A DNA stretch of 64,000 bases from an uncultured Collinsella sp. (GTDB taxonomy: Bacteria > Actinomycetota > Coriobacteriia > Coriobacteriales > Coriobacteriaceae): contig CABVAY010000006.1 in the NCBI GenBank assembly GCA_902496455.1, positions 1 to 64,000 on the forward strand, given 5' to 3'. Position numbers and translations under genes: made by a program. Numbering within the stretch: the stretch's first letter is position 1; the number at the start of each line of letters is the position of its first letter. This document shows, one piece after another, positions 50,700-59,349 of this stretch. Under the pieces are notes generated by a model. The model ran no database searches and was not told the DNA's origin. It saw only the letters and a program-made list of their open reading frames with translations.

Positions 50700-50800
50700 G
50701 AGTGAGGAGTGTCCCCGAGTGCCGGCAGAAAAGGAACGTCCCTAAGTACCGCATAAATACCGTTTATCGGAGAAAAAATACCGTTCGCCGGTCATAATGA

Positions 50801-50828
50801 TTGTTCCGGCTTTGGGCTTGTCTACAAT
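50801..50828 (+). promoter_or_regulatory. Promoter of the alpha-glucoside PTS operon
   Basis: TTGTTC and TACAAT are 16 bp apart, placing the transcript start just ahead of the antiterminator hairpin. Confidence 0.55.
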
Positions 50829-50852
50829 AACCCCCGTAAAAGAAATGCGGAA

Positions 50853-50940
50853 GGTTACCGAGTCCCCTCGGACGTGGGCCTAACCAAAGTCTTTGATCGC
50901 GAGCGTCTCAATGGGCGCATTCGATTGATTTTGGTTGGGC
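50853..50940 (+). promoter_or_regulatory. Candidate LicT antiterminator (RAT) and overlapping terminator
   Basis: GGTTA pairs with TAACC around an inner CCGAG/CTCGG hairpin (50853-50885). This is the shape and position of a ribonucleic antiterminator for BglG/LicT proteins. The same TAACCAAA segment can instead pair with TTTTGGTTGGGC (50929-50940), which is followed by TATATTTA and would form a terminator. A LicT gene is encoded just downstream, which supports this switch. Confidence 0.65.
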
Positions 50941-50965
50941 TATATTTATGAAGGGACATGTCACC

Positions 50966-51478
50966 ATGGGTTTCTTTTCTCGCCTAATGGGTGGCTCGGA
51001 TAAGCAGACGACTGCGGCTTCCGAGTTCGAAATCCTCGCTCCCGTTTCCGGCGAGCTTGTTCATCTAGAAAATACCAATGACCCCGCTTTTAGCAGCCGT
51101 GCAGTGGGCGATGGCGTTGCCGTGGTTCCCCAAGAGGGAACGGTGTGCGCTCCTGTTTCCGGCACCGTCGCGGCGCTGTTTCCGACTGAGCACGCGCTGG
51201 GCATCATGTCCGACGACAGCTCTGCTCAGGTGATGCTGCATATCGGAATCGACACTGTTAAACTTGAGGGCAAGGGCTTCCATGCGCTTGTTGCCCAGGG
51301 TGACCATGTCGACGCGGGCCAGCCCCTCGTCGAGGTCGATTTCGACGTGGTTCGCGCTGCCGGCTTTGATCCCACGGTCTTCGTTATCGTGTGCGAGCGT
51401 TCGGAGAACTCGACTCTTCGTGAGCATGCTTCCGGCCCTGTTGCTGTTAAAGAGCCTGTCGTCTGGCTTTCCGAGTAA
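50966..51478 (+). CDS. PTS glucose-type EIIA protein
   Basis: The 170-residue protein is a free EIIA of the glucose family. It accepts phosphate from HPr and gives it to an EIIB domain. The active-site histidines are His76 (PTEHALGI) and His92 (VMLHIGIDTVKL), with the usual APVSGELV and GTVCAPVSG strands. The ATG at 50966 is nine bases after AAGGGAC; an earlier ATG at 50948 is possible. It begins the operon with the LicT antiterminator, the EIICB permease and the GH4 glycosidase, and could also serve the MurNAc permease, which lacks an EIIA. Confidence 0.92.
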   Translation: MGFFSRLMGGSDKQTTAASEFEILAPVSGELVHLENTNDPAFSSRAVGDGVAVVPQEGTVCAPVSGTVAALFPTEHALGIMSDDSSAQVMLHIGIDTVKLEGKGFHALVAQGDHVDAGQPLVEVDFDVVRAAGFDPTVFVIVCERSENSTLREHASGPVAVKEPVVWLSE

Positions 51479-51496
51479 ATTCTTGTGGTGGGTACC

Positions 51497-52351
51497 GTGG
51501 TTATCAAGCGAGTTTTTAACAACAACGTCGCAATGGTCACTTTGGACGATGGCTCCGAGCTCATCGTCATCGGTCGAGGCCTCTGCTTTGGTCGCCATGC
51601 CGGCGATGCCATCGATGAGACGTCGGTCGAAAAGACCTACGCGTTGCAGGAGGGAACTTCTCAGGATTCGCGTACGATTGACCGCTTGGCACATCTTTTG
51701 GAGTCCATCCCCACCGTCAACCTCGTGATTTCCGAGGACATCGTTCAGATGCTTCGTCGAGAGCTCAATGTCGATATCAATGACAAGATTCTCATTGCTC
51801 TCGCAGACCACATCAGCCTTGCTTTGGAGCGCGAGCGCAAGGGCGTCTCCTGTGAGAATCCGTTGCTGCTCGAGATCCAGCAGTTCTATCGCAAGGAGTA
51901 TGCACTTGCGGGCCGTGCGCTGCAGATTATCAAGGAGTATATGGGCATCCAGATGAGCGAAGAAGAGCAGGGTTTCATTACGCTGCATATCGTCAACGCC
52001 ACCATGCCGCAACGCTCTGACCGTCTGATTGTTTCGGTCCAGCTTGTTCGCGACGTGCTCGCGATTGTTTCTGAGCGCTATTCTACGACCCTCGATGACA
52101 CCTCGCTGCCTTACGAACGTTTCGTTCGTCACCTGCAGTTTTTCGCACAGCGAGCGCTCGATCCTACGGCCGGGCAAATCAACGGAGACGCGCTGTTCCG
52201 AATCGATGAAACGGCGTATCCGTGTGCATTCTCGTGCGCGGACGCCATAGCCGCCCACTTGTCGTCTACCTATAACGTTGTCGTTACCGATGCCGAGAAG
52301 AGTTATCTCGCATATCACATTGTTAACCTGCTTGGAGAACCTGGTCTCTAG
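51497..52351 (+). CDS. BglG/LicT-family transcription antiterminator
   Basis: LicT-type proteins bind a hairpin in the leader RNA and prevent termination when their sugar is present. The 284-residue protein has the N-terminal RNA-binding domain (VIKRVFNNNVAMVTLDDGSE, VIGRGLCFGRHAGD) and two PTS regulatory domains with phosphorylatable histidines (DRLAHLLES, LHIVNATM, FVRHLQFF, AYHIVNLLG). I start at the GTG 51497, because M-V-I-K-R-V-F-N-N-N then aligns with LicT; GTGs at 51485 and 51488 are alternatives. A matching leader hairpin precedes the operon. Confidence 0.9.
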   Translation: MVIKRVFNNNVAMVTLDDGSELIVIGRGLCFGRHAGDAIDETSVEKTYALQEGTSQDSRTIDRLAHLLESIPTVNLVISEDIVQMLRRELNVDINDKILIALADHISLALERERKGVSCENPLLLEIQQFYRKEYALAGRALQIIKEYMGIQMSEEEQGFITLHIVNATMPQRSDRLIVSVQLVRDVLAIVSERYSTTLDDTSLPYERFVRHLQFFAQRALDPTAGQINGDALFRIDETAYPCAFSCADAIAAHLSSTYNVVVTDAEKSYLAYHIVNLLGEPGL

Positions 52352-52450
52352 GCATAACGTGCCCACACATCGATTGATATAAGGCAAGGCTCACGGTCTT
52401 GTCCAGGGCACATCTGTCTTAATTTGCGGAAAAGGAAGGGGAGTACCGCT

Positions 52451-54067
52451 ATGACCGCAAAAAAGAAGTTCAATTTCAAAGCGCCGTTGGAGGTGTTCGC
52501 GAAGTCGATTGTCCAGCCGATGATGTATCTCTCGGTTGCCGGCATCCTGCTCATTGTGGGCATCATTCTGACCAACAAGACCATCTGCGCTTTGGTCCCC
52601 GTACTGGGCTCCGGTCCGTTCCAGCTTGTGGGCGCCGTTGTCTACCAGTCGCTGATGTTTATCATCAACAACCTCTCGATTCTGTTCTGCGTGGGTATCG
52701 CCGGCGCCATGGCAAAGAAGAACAAGGGCCATGCTTCGCTGATTGCCCTGATGTCGTTCTTCCTGTTCCTGCAGGCTAACAACATCGTGCTCAACGCCAC
52801 CGGCTCTCTTGCCGATGCGAGCGGTATGCTCGGTCTTACCGGAACCGGCCAGGCCACCGTTATGGGCATTCAGGTGCTCGATACCGGCGTGTTCGGTGGC
52901 ATCATTCTCGGTTGCATCACCGGTGCCGTGTTCAACAAGTACTCGAACAAGCAGTTCCCCATTGCCCTTTCGATGTTCTCGGGCGTTCGCTTTCCGTTCC
53001 TGATCATGATCATCATTTCCTGGATCATGGGCGCTGGCTTCTGCATCGTTTGGCCTCCGGTTCAGGGTGCCATCTCCTCCGTTGCCGGCATCATTAAGGA
53101 GTCGGGCAACATCGGTCTGTTTATCTACGGCATGCTCAACAAGCTGCTTGTTCCCACCGGTCTGCACCACCTCATCTACACCCCGTTCCAGTTCTCCGAT
53201 GTGGGTGGCACCCTTACGCTGGGCGATCAGGTTATCGCCGGCGCCTATCCCATCCGTGTTGCCGAGATGGCAATGACGGGCCAGCCCTTCTCCGATAGCA
53301 CCTATTTCAACAGCTACACCTTCAACAACCTGTGGCCCTACATCGGTATCGGTCTCGCCTTTATCGTCACCGCTTACAAGGGGAACAAGGATAAGACCAA
53401 AGCCGTTATCATCCCGCTGATCATCACCGCTGTGCTCTCCTGCGTGACCGAGCCCATGGACTTCCTCTTTGTCTTTGCCGCTCCCGTGCTCTTTGTCGTT
53501 CACTCGGTTCTTTCCGGCATCTTCCTGGTCCTGCTCAAGGTCCTCTCCGTGCCCGCTTCGACTGCAGGCGGCATCATCAACATCGTGGTCTCCAACCTGG
53601 TTCTTGGTGTCGATAAGACCAACTGGCCGGTTATGCTGGTGCTCGGAGTCGTCAACGCCGCGCTGTACTTCTTCCTCTTCACCTTCCTCATCAAGAAGCT
53701 CAACCTCCACACGCCTGGTCGCGAGGAGGAGTCCGAGCTCGCCGAGTCCGTTGCCGAGGGCGAGGCCGCCGCGTCTGTCGCGGTGAAGCAGGGCGCTGTT
53801 GCCGCGGCTCCCGCAGAGGGCGTCGATGCGGGTATTGCCGACCTGGTCGCAGGTCTTGGCGGCAAGGACAACATCGAGGAGCTCGAGAACTGCTTTACGC
53901 GTCTCCGCGTGAACGTTAAGAACCCGGACCTCATCAATGAGGACCTCATCAACCACGTGCCCAACAGCGGCATCAACCGCAACGGCAACAATATCCAGAT
54001 CATCTTTGGCACGAAGGTCGCCGAGATGCGCGACAAGGTCGAAAACGCAATTGAGAAGGAGCAGTAA
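52451..54067 (+). CDS. PTS EIICB permease for alpha-glucosides
   Basis: The 538-residue protein imports and phosphorylates a sugar. The EIIC membrane domain occupies about residues 15-420 with ten hydrophobic segments and the sugar-site motif VTEPMDFLFVFAAPVLF. After a linker rich in Ala and Glu, the EIIB domain carries the phosphocysteine in LENCFTRLRVNVK. This C-to-B order is that of the glucose/maltose family. The GH4 6-phospho-alpha-glucosidase three bases downstream points to maltose or a similar alpha-glucoside. The ATG at 52451 follows AAGGAAGGGGAG. Confidence 0.9.
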   Translation: MTAKKKFNFKAPLEVFAKSIVQPMMYLSVAGILLIVGIILTNKTICALVPVLGSGPFQLVGAVVYQSLMFIINNLSILFCVGIAGAMAKKNKGHASLIALMSFFLFLQANNIVLNATGSLADASGMLGLTGTGQATVMGIQVLDTGVFGGIILGCITGAVFNKYSNKQFPIALSMFSGVRFPFLIMIIISWIMGAGFCIVWPPVQGAISSVAGIIKESGNIGLFIYGMLNKLLVPTGLHHLIYTPFQFSDVGGTLTLGDQVIAGAYPIRVAEMAMTGQPFSDSTYFNSYTFNNLWPYIGIGLAFIVTAYKGNKDKTKAVIIPLIITAVLSCVTEPMDFLFVFAAPVLFVVHSVLSGIFLVLLKVLSVPASTAGGIINIVVSNLVLGVDKTNWPVMLVLGVVNAALYFFLFTFLIKKLNLHTPGREEESELAESVAEGEAAASVAVKQGAVAAAPAEGVDAGIADLVAGLGGKDNIEELENCFTRLRVNVKNPDLINEDLINHVPNSGINRNGNNIQIIFGTKVAEMRDKVENAIEKEQ

Positions 54068-54070
54068 ACA

Positions 54071-55453
54071 ATGATCATTACTCTGTGTGGTGGCGGATCC
54101 ACCTTTACCCCCGGCATCGTCAAGTCCATCGCCCTGCGCAAGGACGAGCTCGACGTTGACGAGATTCGTCTGTACGACATCAACGAGGAGCGCCAGCGCA
54201 AGATCGGCGTGCTCGTGGACTGGATTTTGCACGAGGACCTCGGCCTGGACATCAAGCTCACGGTGACCACCGACAAAAAGACGGCTTTTACCGACGCCAG
54301 CTTCGTGTTTGCCCAGATGCGCGTGGGCGGCTACGCCATGCGCGAGCAGGACGAGAAGATTCCGCTGCGTCACGGCTGCGTGGGTCAGGAGACTTGCGGT
54401 TGCGGCGGCCTTGCCTACGGCATGCGCACCATCTTCCCCATGGTCGAGCTGATCGATGACGTTGAGAAGTACGCCAAGAAGGACTACTGGATTCTCAACT
54501 ACTCCAACCCTGCCGCCATCGTCTCCGAGGGCTGCCGCGTGCTGCGTCCCAACGCTCGCATCATCAACATCTGCGACATGCCGATCGCAATCATCGACGT
54601 GGTTTGCGCCGCGCTCGATATCGACAAGAAGGATGTCGAGTACGATTACTTTGGCCTCAACCACTTTGGTTGGTTCACCTCGATTCGCCACAAGGGCGAG
54701 GAGGTGCTCCCGCAGCTGCGCGAGTACATCAAGGAGCATGAGATCCTGCTGCCCGATTCCTACCTCAAGGGCATGGGCTCGCTCATGGCAAAGAAGCCCG
54801 AGGAGGCCACCGACGAGCACCCCGAGCAGAACCGCCACACTAAGGGCAGCTGGTACTACGTCTGGAAGGGCGAGTACGAGATCCTGGAGTGCTTCCCGGA
54901 GTACCTGCCCAACACGTATCTGAACTACTACCTGCAGCAGAAGGAGTTCGTCGAGCATTCCAACCCCGAGCGCACCCGTGCTAACGAGGTTGAGGAGACG
55001 CGCGAGAAGAATCTCTTCGACGGCATCGACCACTACGAGAAGACCGGCGAGATCGACGAGAGCACGTTCTATGCGGGCAGCCACGGCGACTGGATTGCCG
55101 ATCTGGCCATCGCTCTGAAGAACGACACCAAGCAGCGCTTCCTGGTCATTTGCGAGAACAAGGGCGCTATTCCCAATATGCCCTATGACGCCATGGTCGA
55201 GCTGCCTGCCTACATTGGCAAGAACGGCCCCGAGGTCATCAGCCGTGACAATATTCCTCTGTTCCAGCAGGGCCTCATGATGCAGCAGCTGAACTCCGAG
55301 AAGCTCGTGGTCGAGGCTACGATCGAGGGTTCGTACGAGAAGGCGCTCAAGGCCTTTACGCTCAACAAGACCGTGCCGTCGATGAAGGTCGCCAAGGAGG
55401 TTCTCGACGACATGATCGAGGCCAACAAGGGTTACTGGCCCGAGCTTAAGTAA
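54071..55453 (+). CDS. 6-phospho-alpha-glucosidase (GH4)
   Basis: This 460-residue enzyme hydrolyses phosphorylated alpha-glucosides such as maltose-6-phosphate and needs NAD+ and Mn2+. The N-terminal nucleotide motif is ITLCGGGSTFTPG. The metal-binding CDMP motif (NICDMPIAII) is the version seen in phospho-alpha-glucosidases rather than the CNVP of phospho-beta-glucosidases, and GLNHFGWFTS is the second family signature. The gene starts three bases after the permease stop, so the two are translationally coupled. A strong terminator follows and ends the operon. Confidence 0.93.
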   Translation: MIITLCGGGSTFTPGIVKSIALRKDELDVDEIRLYDINEERQRKIGVLVDWILHEDLGLDIKLTVTTDKKTAFTDASFVFAQMRVGGYAMREQDEKIPLRHGCVGQETCGCGGLAYGMRTIFPMVELIDDVEKYAKKDYWILNYSNPAAIVSEGCRVLRPNARIINICDMPIAIIDVVCAALDIDKKDVEYDYFGLNHFGWFTSIRHKGEEVLPQLREYIKEHEILLPDSYLKGMGSLMAKKPEEATDEHPEQNRHTKGSWYYVWKGEYEILECFPEYLPNTYLNYYLQQKEFVEHSNPERTRANEVEETREKNLFDGIDHYEKTGEIDESTFYAGSHGDWIADLAIALKNDTKQRFLVICENKGAIPNMPYDAMVELPAYIGKNGPEVISRDNIPLFQQGLMMQQLNSEKLVVEATIEGSYEKALKAFTLNKTVPSMKVAKEVLDDMIEANKGYWPELK

Positions 55454-55485
55454 AAGCAACAGGGTCGCTGGCCGCATACCATGAG

Positions 55486-55523
55486 CAATGCCCCGTCCAC
55501 GTGATTGCGTGGGCGGGGCATTG
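55486..55523 (+). terminator. Terminator of the alpha-glucoside operon
   Basis: CAATGCCCCGTCCACG pairs with CGTGGGCGGGGCATTG (one G-U pair) around TGATTG. Confidence 0.85.
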
Positions 55524-55709
55524 TCGTTTGGTAACGCGTTTTACCAAATATGGCATTTATCTGCGGTAATGTTCTATTTCACCGCTGAGGGTGACATTTC
55601 ATGCCGCCTGCCGAACTGCGTGGAGACCTAACAACTTTTTAGGTCAGTGTTGTGCGTGTAGCAATTTCGCCCGGCCTCGCCTCCGGGCTGCCATGTGAGA
55701 GGGGATCTT
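55524..55709. other. Region upstream of the hydrogenase operon
   Basis: The 186 bp hold no gene. A GACCTAA/TTAGGTC hairpin with loop CAACTTT lies at about 55625-55645, 65 bp before the start codon, and may be a regulatory site. Confidence 0.35.
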
Positions 55710-57542
55710 ATGGCTCGACTGCATGTAATGGAACGCAGCCACGCTCAGGCCGTCATGGACGACCTGCACGATGCGCTCGGACGTCGTCTGGCGGTGAGCT
55801 CGCTCGCCCCGTGTCCCGTGGAGTTTACGGCGGCGCTCGTCAACCTGTGCTCCACCCAGAGCTGCGGCAAGTGCACGCCCTGTCGCGTGGGCCTGAGCGC
55901 GCTGAGCGACCTGCTTGCCGATGTGCTCGAAGGGCGTGCCGATGAGTCTACGCTCAACCTGATTGAGCGCACGGCCCGCACCATCTACCTTTCGAGCGAC
56001 TGCGCCATCGGCTACGAAGCCGGCGCCATGGCGCTTACTGCTATCCGCGGTTTTCGCGACGATTTTGAGCACCACATTCGTGAGCACTCCTGCGGCTTTG
56101 ATCGCGAGGCACGTGTCCCGTGCGTCTCGGGCTGCCCGGCGCACGTCGACATTCCCGGTTACATCTCGCTCGTCGAGGCCGGCCGCTATGCCGATGCCGT
56201 CAAGGTCATCCGCAAGAACAACCCGCTGCCGCTCGTTTGCGGCCTGGTGTGCGAACATCCCTGCGAGATGCACTGTCGCCGTGGCATGGTCGATGATCCC
56301 ATGAACATCCTTGCCCTTAAGCGTTTTGCCGTTGAGCACAGTGACCTCAACGACCACAAGCCGCATGTAGTGGACGACACCGGTAAGCGCGTCGCCGTGA
56401 TCGGCGGCGGCCCGGCCGGCCTTTCCTGTGCCTACTACCTGGCCGTGATGGGCCACAAGGTGACCATTTTTGAGCAGCGCCACCACTTGGGCGGCATGCT
56501 GCGCTACGGCATCCCCAGCTATCGTCTGCCGCGCGAGCGTCTTCAGGCCGAGATCGACTGGATCTTGAGCGCCGGCATCGACGTGGAGCTCGACCACTCC
56601 GTGAACGGTGAGGAGCTCGCCCGTCTGCGCGACGAGTCCGATGCCGTCTACCTGGCCATCGGTGCCCACAGCGACAAGAAGCTCGGCCTTCCGGGCGAAG
56701 AGGCGCCCGGCGTGGAATCGGCCGTCAAGATGCTGCGCGCCATCGGTGACGACGAGCTGCCCGACCTGAGTGGCCAGCGCGTGTGCGTCATCGGCGGCGG
56801 CAACGTGGCCATGGACGTGGCACGCTCTGCCGTGCGCTGCGGTGCCGAAAAGGTGAGCATCGTCTACCGTCGTCGCATCTGCGATATGACGGCTCAGGAC
56901 GCCGAGATTGCCGGCGCCCAGGCTGAGGGTTGCGAGGTTCTGGAACTCACGGCGCCGCTCGCCATCGAGACGGGCGAAGATGGTCGTGTGAGCGGCCTGC
57001 GCGTGCAACCGCAGATTATCGGCGAGCCCCGTCGCGGTCGTCCGGCCCCGCGTGCCGCCGCCACGCCCGAGCGCGTCATCCCCTGCGAGCGCGTGTTTGT
57101 TGCCATTGGCCAGGACATCGATTCCAAGCCGTTTGAGGATATGGGCATCGCCTGCAAGTGGGGTCGCGTCGTCACCGATTCGGACGGCGCCGTGCCCAAC
57201 TTCGATGGCCTCTTTAGCGGCGGCGACTGCCAGACCGGTCCCGCCACCGTCATCCGTGCCATCAACGCCGGCCGCGTGGCTTCGGCAAACATCGACCGCT
57301 ATCTGGGCTTCGACCACAAGATCAAGCTCGACGTGGAACTGCCGACCGTTCAGTTTAAGGGCAAGCACGAGTGCAGCCGCTGCGAGCTGGGCGAGCGCGA
57401 GGCCGGCGAGCGCATTCACGATTGGAATCTGGTCGAACAGGGCCTTACCGAGGAGGAGGCACGCCAAGAGGCGAGTCGCTGCCTGCGTTGCGACCACTTT
57501 GGCTTTGGCGCGTTCCGCGGAGGGAGGAACCTGGAATGGTAG
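55710..57542 (+). CDS. NuoF-type iron-sulfur / GltD-like flavoprotein subunit of hydrogenase
   Basis: The 610-residue protein joins an N-terminal iron-sulfur domain of the NuoF type (SCGKCTPCRVGL, then SSDCAIG) to a GltD-like flavoprotein. The latter has its own 4Fe-4S region (PCVSGCPAHVDIPGY, CGLVCEHPCEMHCRRG), an FAD motif (VAVIGGGPAGLSCAYYLA) and a NAD(P)H motif (VCVIGGGNVAMDVARSAVRC). It lacks the FMN-binding part of NuoF. It probably exchanges electrons between NAD(P)H and the [FeFe]-hydrogenase that overlaps its 3' end by seven bases. I chose the ATG at 55710; an earlier in-frame ATG at 55695 is possible. Confidence 0.9.
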   Translation: MARLHVMERSHAQAVMDDLHDALGRRLAVSSLAPCPVEFTAALVNLCSTQSCGKCTPCRVGLSALSDLLADVLEGRADESTLNLIERTARTIYLSSDCAIGYEAGAMALTAIRGFRDDFEHHIREHSCGFDREARVPCVSGCPAHVDIPGYISLVEAGRYADAVKVIRKNNPLPLVCGLVCEHPCEMHCRRGMVDDPMNILALKRFAVEHSDLNDHKPHVVDDTGKRVAVIGGGPAGLSCAYYLAVMGHKVTIFEQRHHLGGMLRYGIPSYRLPRERLQAEIDWILSAGIDVELDHSVNGEELARLRDESDAVYLAIGAHSDKKLGLPGEEAPGVESAVKMLRAIGDDELPDLSGQRVCVIGGGNVAMDVARSAVRCGAEKVSIVYRRRICDMTAQDAEIAGAQAEGCEVLELTAPLAIETGEDGRVSGLRVQPQIIGEPRRGRPAPRAAATPERVIPCERVFVAIGQDIDSKPFEDMGIACKWGRVVTDSDGAVPNFDGLFSGGDCQTGPATVIRAINAGRVASANIDRYLGFDHKIKLDVELPTVQFKGKHECSRCELGEREAGERIHDWNLVEQGLTEEEARQEASRCLRCDHFGFGAFRGGRNLEW

Positions 57543-59347
57543 AGCTCAACAACCCCACTGTCAGCGATAACACCGAAAGCGGAGCACTCAATATGGTCAA
57601 GCTCACTATCGATAATTGCGAGGTCGTGGTACCCGAGCACACCACGATCCTGGACGCGGCCAAGTCCGTCGGCATCCAGATTCCCACCCTGTGCTACCTG
57701 CGCGATCTGAACGAGATCGGCGGCTGCCGCGTGTGCGTGGTCGAGGTTGAGGGCTGCGACCAGCTGGTTGCCGCCTGCAACAACTACGTGCTCGATGGCA
57801 TGGTGGTCCACACCAACAGCCCCAAGGCCCGCGAGGCGCGCCGCACCAACGTGCAGCTGCTGCTTTCGCAGCACGATTCACGCTGCACGAGCTGTGTGCG
57901 CAGCGGTAACTGCAACCTGCAGACCATTGCCAACGACCTGGGCATTTTCTATCTGCCGTATCAAAGGCATTTGGCGGGCGAGGGCTGGGATTTCGATTTT
58001 CCCATCATCCGCGAAAACGACAAGTGCATTAAATGCATGCGCTGCATCAAGGTGTGCGAGAGCGTGCAGGGCCTAGGGATTTGGGACCTGACCAACCGCG
58101 CCACGCATACCGCTGTGGGTACCCGCGGGCGCGCGCCGATCGGCAAGACCGATTGCGTCGCGTGCGGCCAGTGCATTACGCATTGCCCGACGGGCGCGCT
58201 GCGCGAGCGCGACGATACCGAGACCGTGTTTGACGCGCTCGCTAATCCCGACAAGATCGTGCTGGTGCAGATCGCGCCTGCCGTGCGCAGCGCTTGGGGC
58301 GAGGAGCTCGGCATCCCGCGCGAGGAGGCCACCGTCGAGCGTCTGGCTTGCGCGCTGCGCCGCGTTGGCTTTGAGTACGTGTTCGACACCGATTTCTCGG
58401 CCGACCTCACCATTATGGAGGAGGGCTCCGAGCTACTCGAGCGCCTGGGTGCCGCTGCCAAGGGTGAGGGCGATAGCCGCGGCTGGCCCATGTTTACGAG
58501 CTGCTGCCCGGGTTGGGTGCGCTTTGTGAAGGCGCGCTATCCGGAGTTTGTCGACAGCCTGTCCACGTCCAAGTCGCCGCAGCAGATGTTCGGCGCTATT
58601 GCCAAAACCTACTACGCCAAGGTGCTGGGCGTGGAGCCCGAGCGTCTGTTTGTGGTGTCCGTGATGCCGTGCACGGCCAAGAAAGCCGAGTGCGCGCTGC
58701 CGAGCATGGTAGGCGAGGGCGGCGCGCCCGACGTGGACGTTGCGCTGACGGTGCGCGAGATGGTGCGCATGATCCGCGCGAGCCACGTGAGCGTCGAGAC
58801 GCTTACCGAGGAGCCGCTCGATACGCCGCTGGGCTTTGGCACGGGCGCGGGCGTGATCTTTGGCGCCACGGGCGGTGTGATGGAGGCTGCCGTGCGCTCG
58901 GCATATTACCTGGTGACGGGCAAGAACCCGGATGCCGATTTCTTTACCGACGTGCGCGGACTCGACGGCTGGAAGGAAGCCGTGGCCGATATCGATGGCA
59001 CCAAGGTTCGCGTCGCCGTGGCGCACGGGCTGGGCAACGCCGCCCGCCTGCTCGATGCGATTCGCGACGGCCGTGTAAGCTATGACTTCGTCGAGGTCAT
59101 GGCGTGCCCGGGCGGCTGCGTCGGTGGCGGCGGTCAGCCCATCCACGACGGTTGCGAGCTGGCGGCCGAGCGTGGCCAGGTGCTCTGGGGCCTGGATGCG
59201 AACGCCGAGATTCGCTTCTCGCACGAGAATCCCGATGTCCAGGCGTGCTACCGCGAGTTTTTGGGCGCGCCGCTCTCGCCGCTGGCCGAGGAACTGCTGC
59301 ATACCGACCATCATGCCTGGTCGATGCCTAACGAGGGGACGTGCTAG
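57536..59347 (+). CDS. [FeFe]-hydrogenase catalytic subunit
   Basis: The enzyme makes or uses H2. The 603-residue protein has a 2Fe-2S domain (Cys53, 64, 67, 81), a His-Cys cluster segment (QHDSRCTSCVRSGNC), two 4Fe-4S clusters (CIKCMRCIKVC and CVACGQCITHCP) and the H-cluster domain with its three signatures: TSCCPGW at 321-327, MPCTAKK at 377-383 and ACPGGCVGGGGQP from 523. All H-cluster cysteines are present, so it should be active once matured; the maturation genes are not in this window. The ATG at 57536 follows GGAGGGAGG and overlaps the flavoprotein gene. A later ATG at 57592 is possible. Confidence 0.95.
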   Translation: MVELNNPTVSDNTESGALNMVKLTIDNCEVVVPEHTTILDAAKSVGIQIPTLCYLRDLNEIGGCRVCVVEVEGCDQLVAACNNYVLDGMVVHTNSPKAREARRTNVQLLLSQHDSRCTSCVRSGNCNLQTIANDLGIFYLPYQRHLAGEGWDFDFPIIRENDKCIKCMRCIKVCESVQGLGIWDLTNRATHTAVGTRGRAPIGKTDCVACGQCITHCPTGALRERDDTETVFDALANPDKIVLVQIAPAVRSAWGEELGIPREEATVERLACALRRVGFEYVFDTDFSADLTIMEEGSELLERLGAAAKGEGDSRGWPMFTSCCPGWVRFVKARYPEFVDSLSTSKSPQQMFGAIAKTYYAKVLGVEPERLFVVSVMPCTAKKAECALPSMVGEGGAPDVDVALTVREMVRMIRASHVSVETLTEEPLDTPLGFGTGAGVIFGATGGVMEAAVRSAYYLVTGKNPDADFFTDVRGLDGWKEAVADIDGTKVRVAVAHGLGNAARLLDAIRDGRVSYDFVEVMACPGGCVGGGGQPIHDGCELAAERGQVLWGLDANAEIRFSHENPDVQACYREFLGAPLSPLAEELLHTDHHAWSMPNEGTC

Positions 59348-59349
59348 CG

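Noticed and set aside
52391..55477. 1028-codon open frame antisense to the PTS permease and GH4 genes
   Set aside because: It spans two well-supported genes and an intergenic boundary, and its composition is that of antisense sequence.
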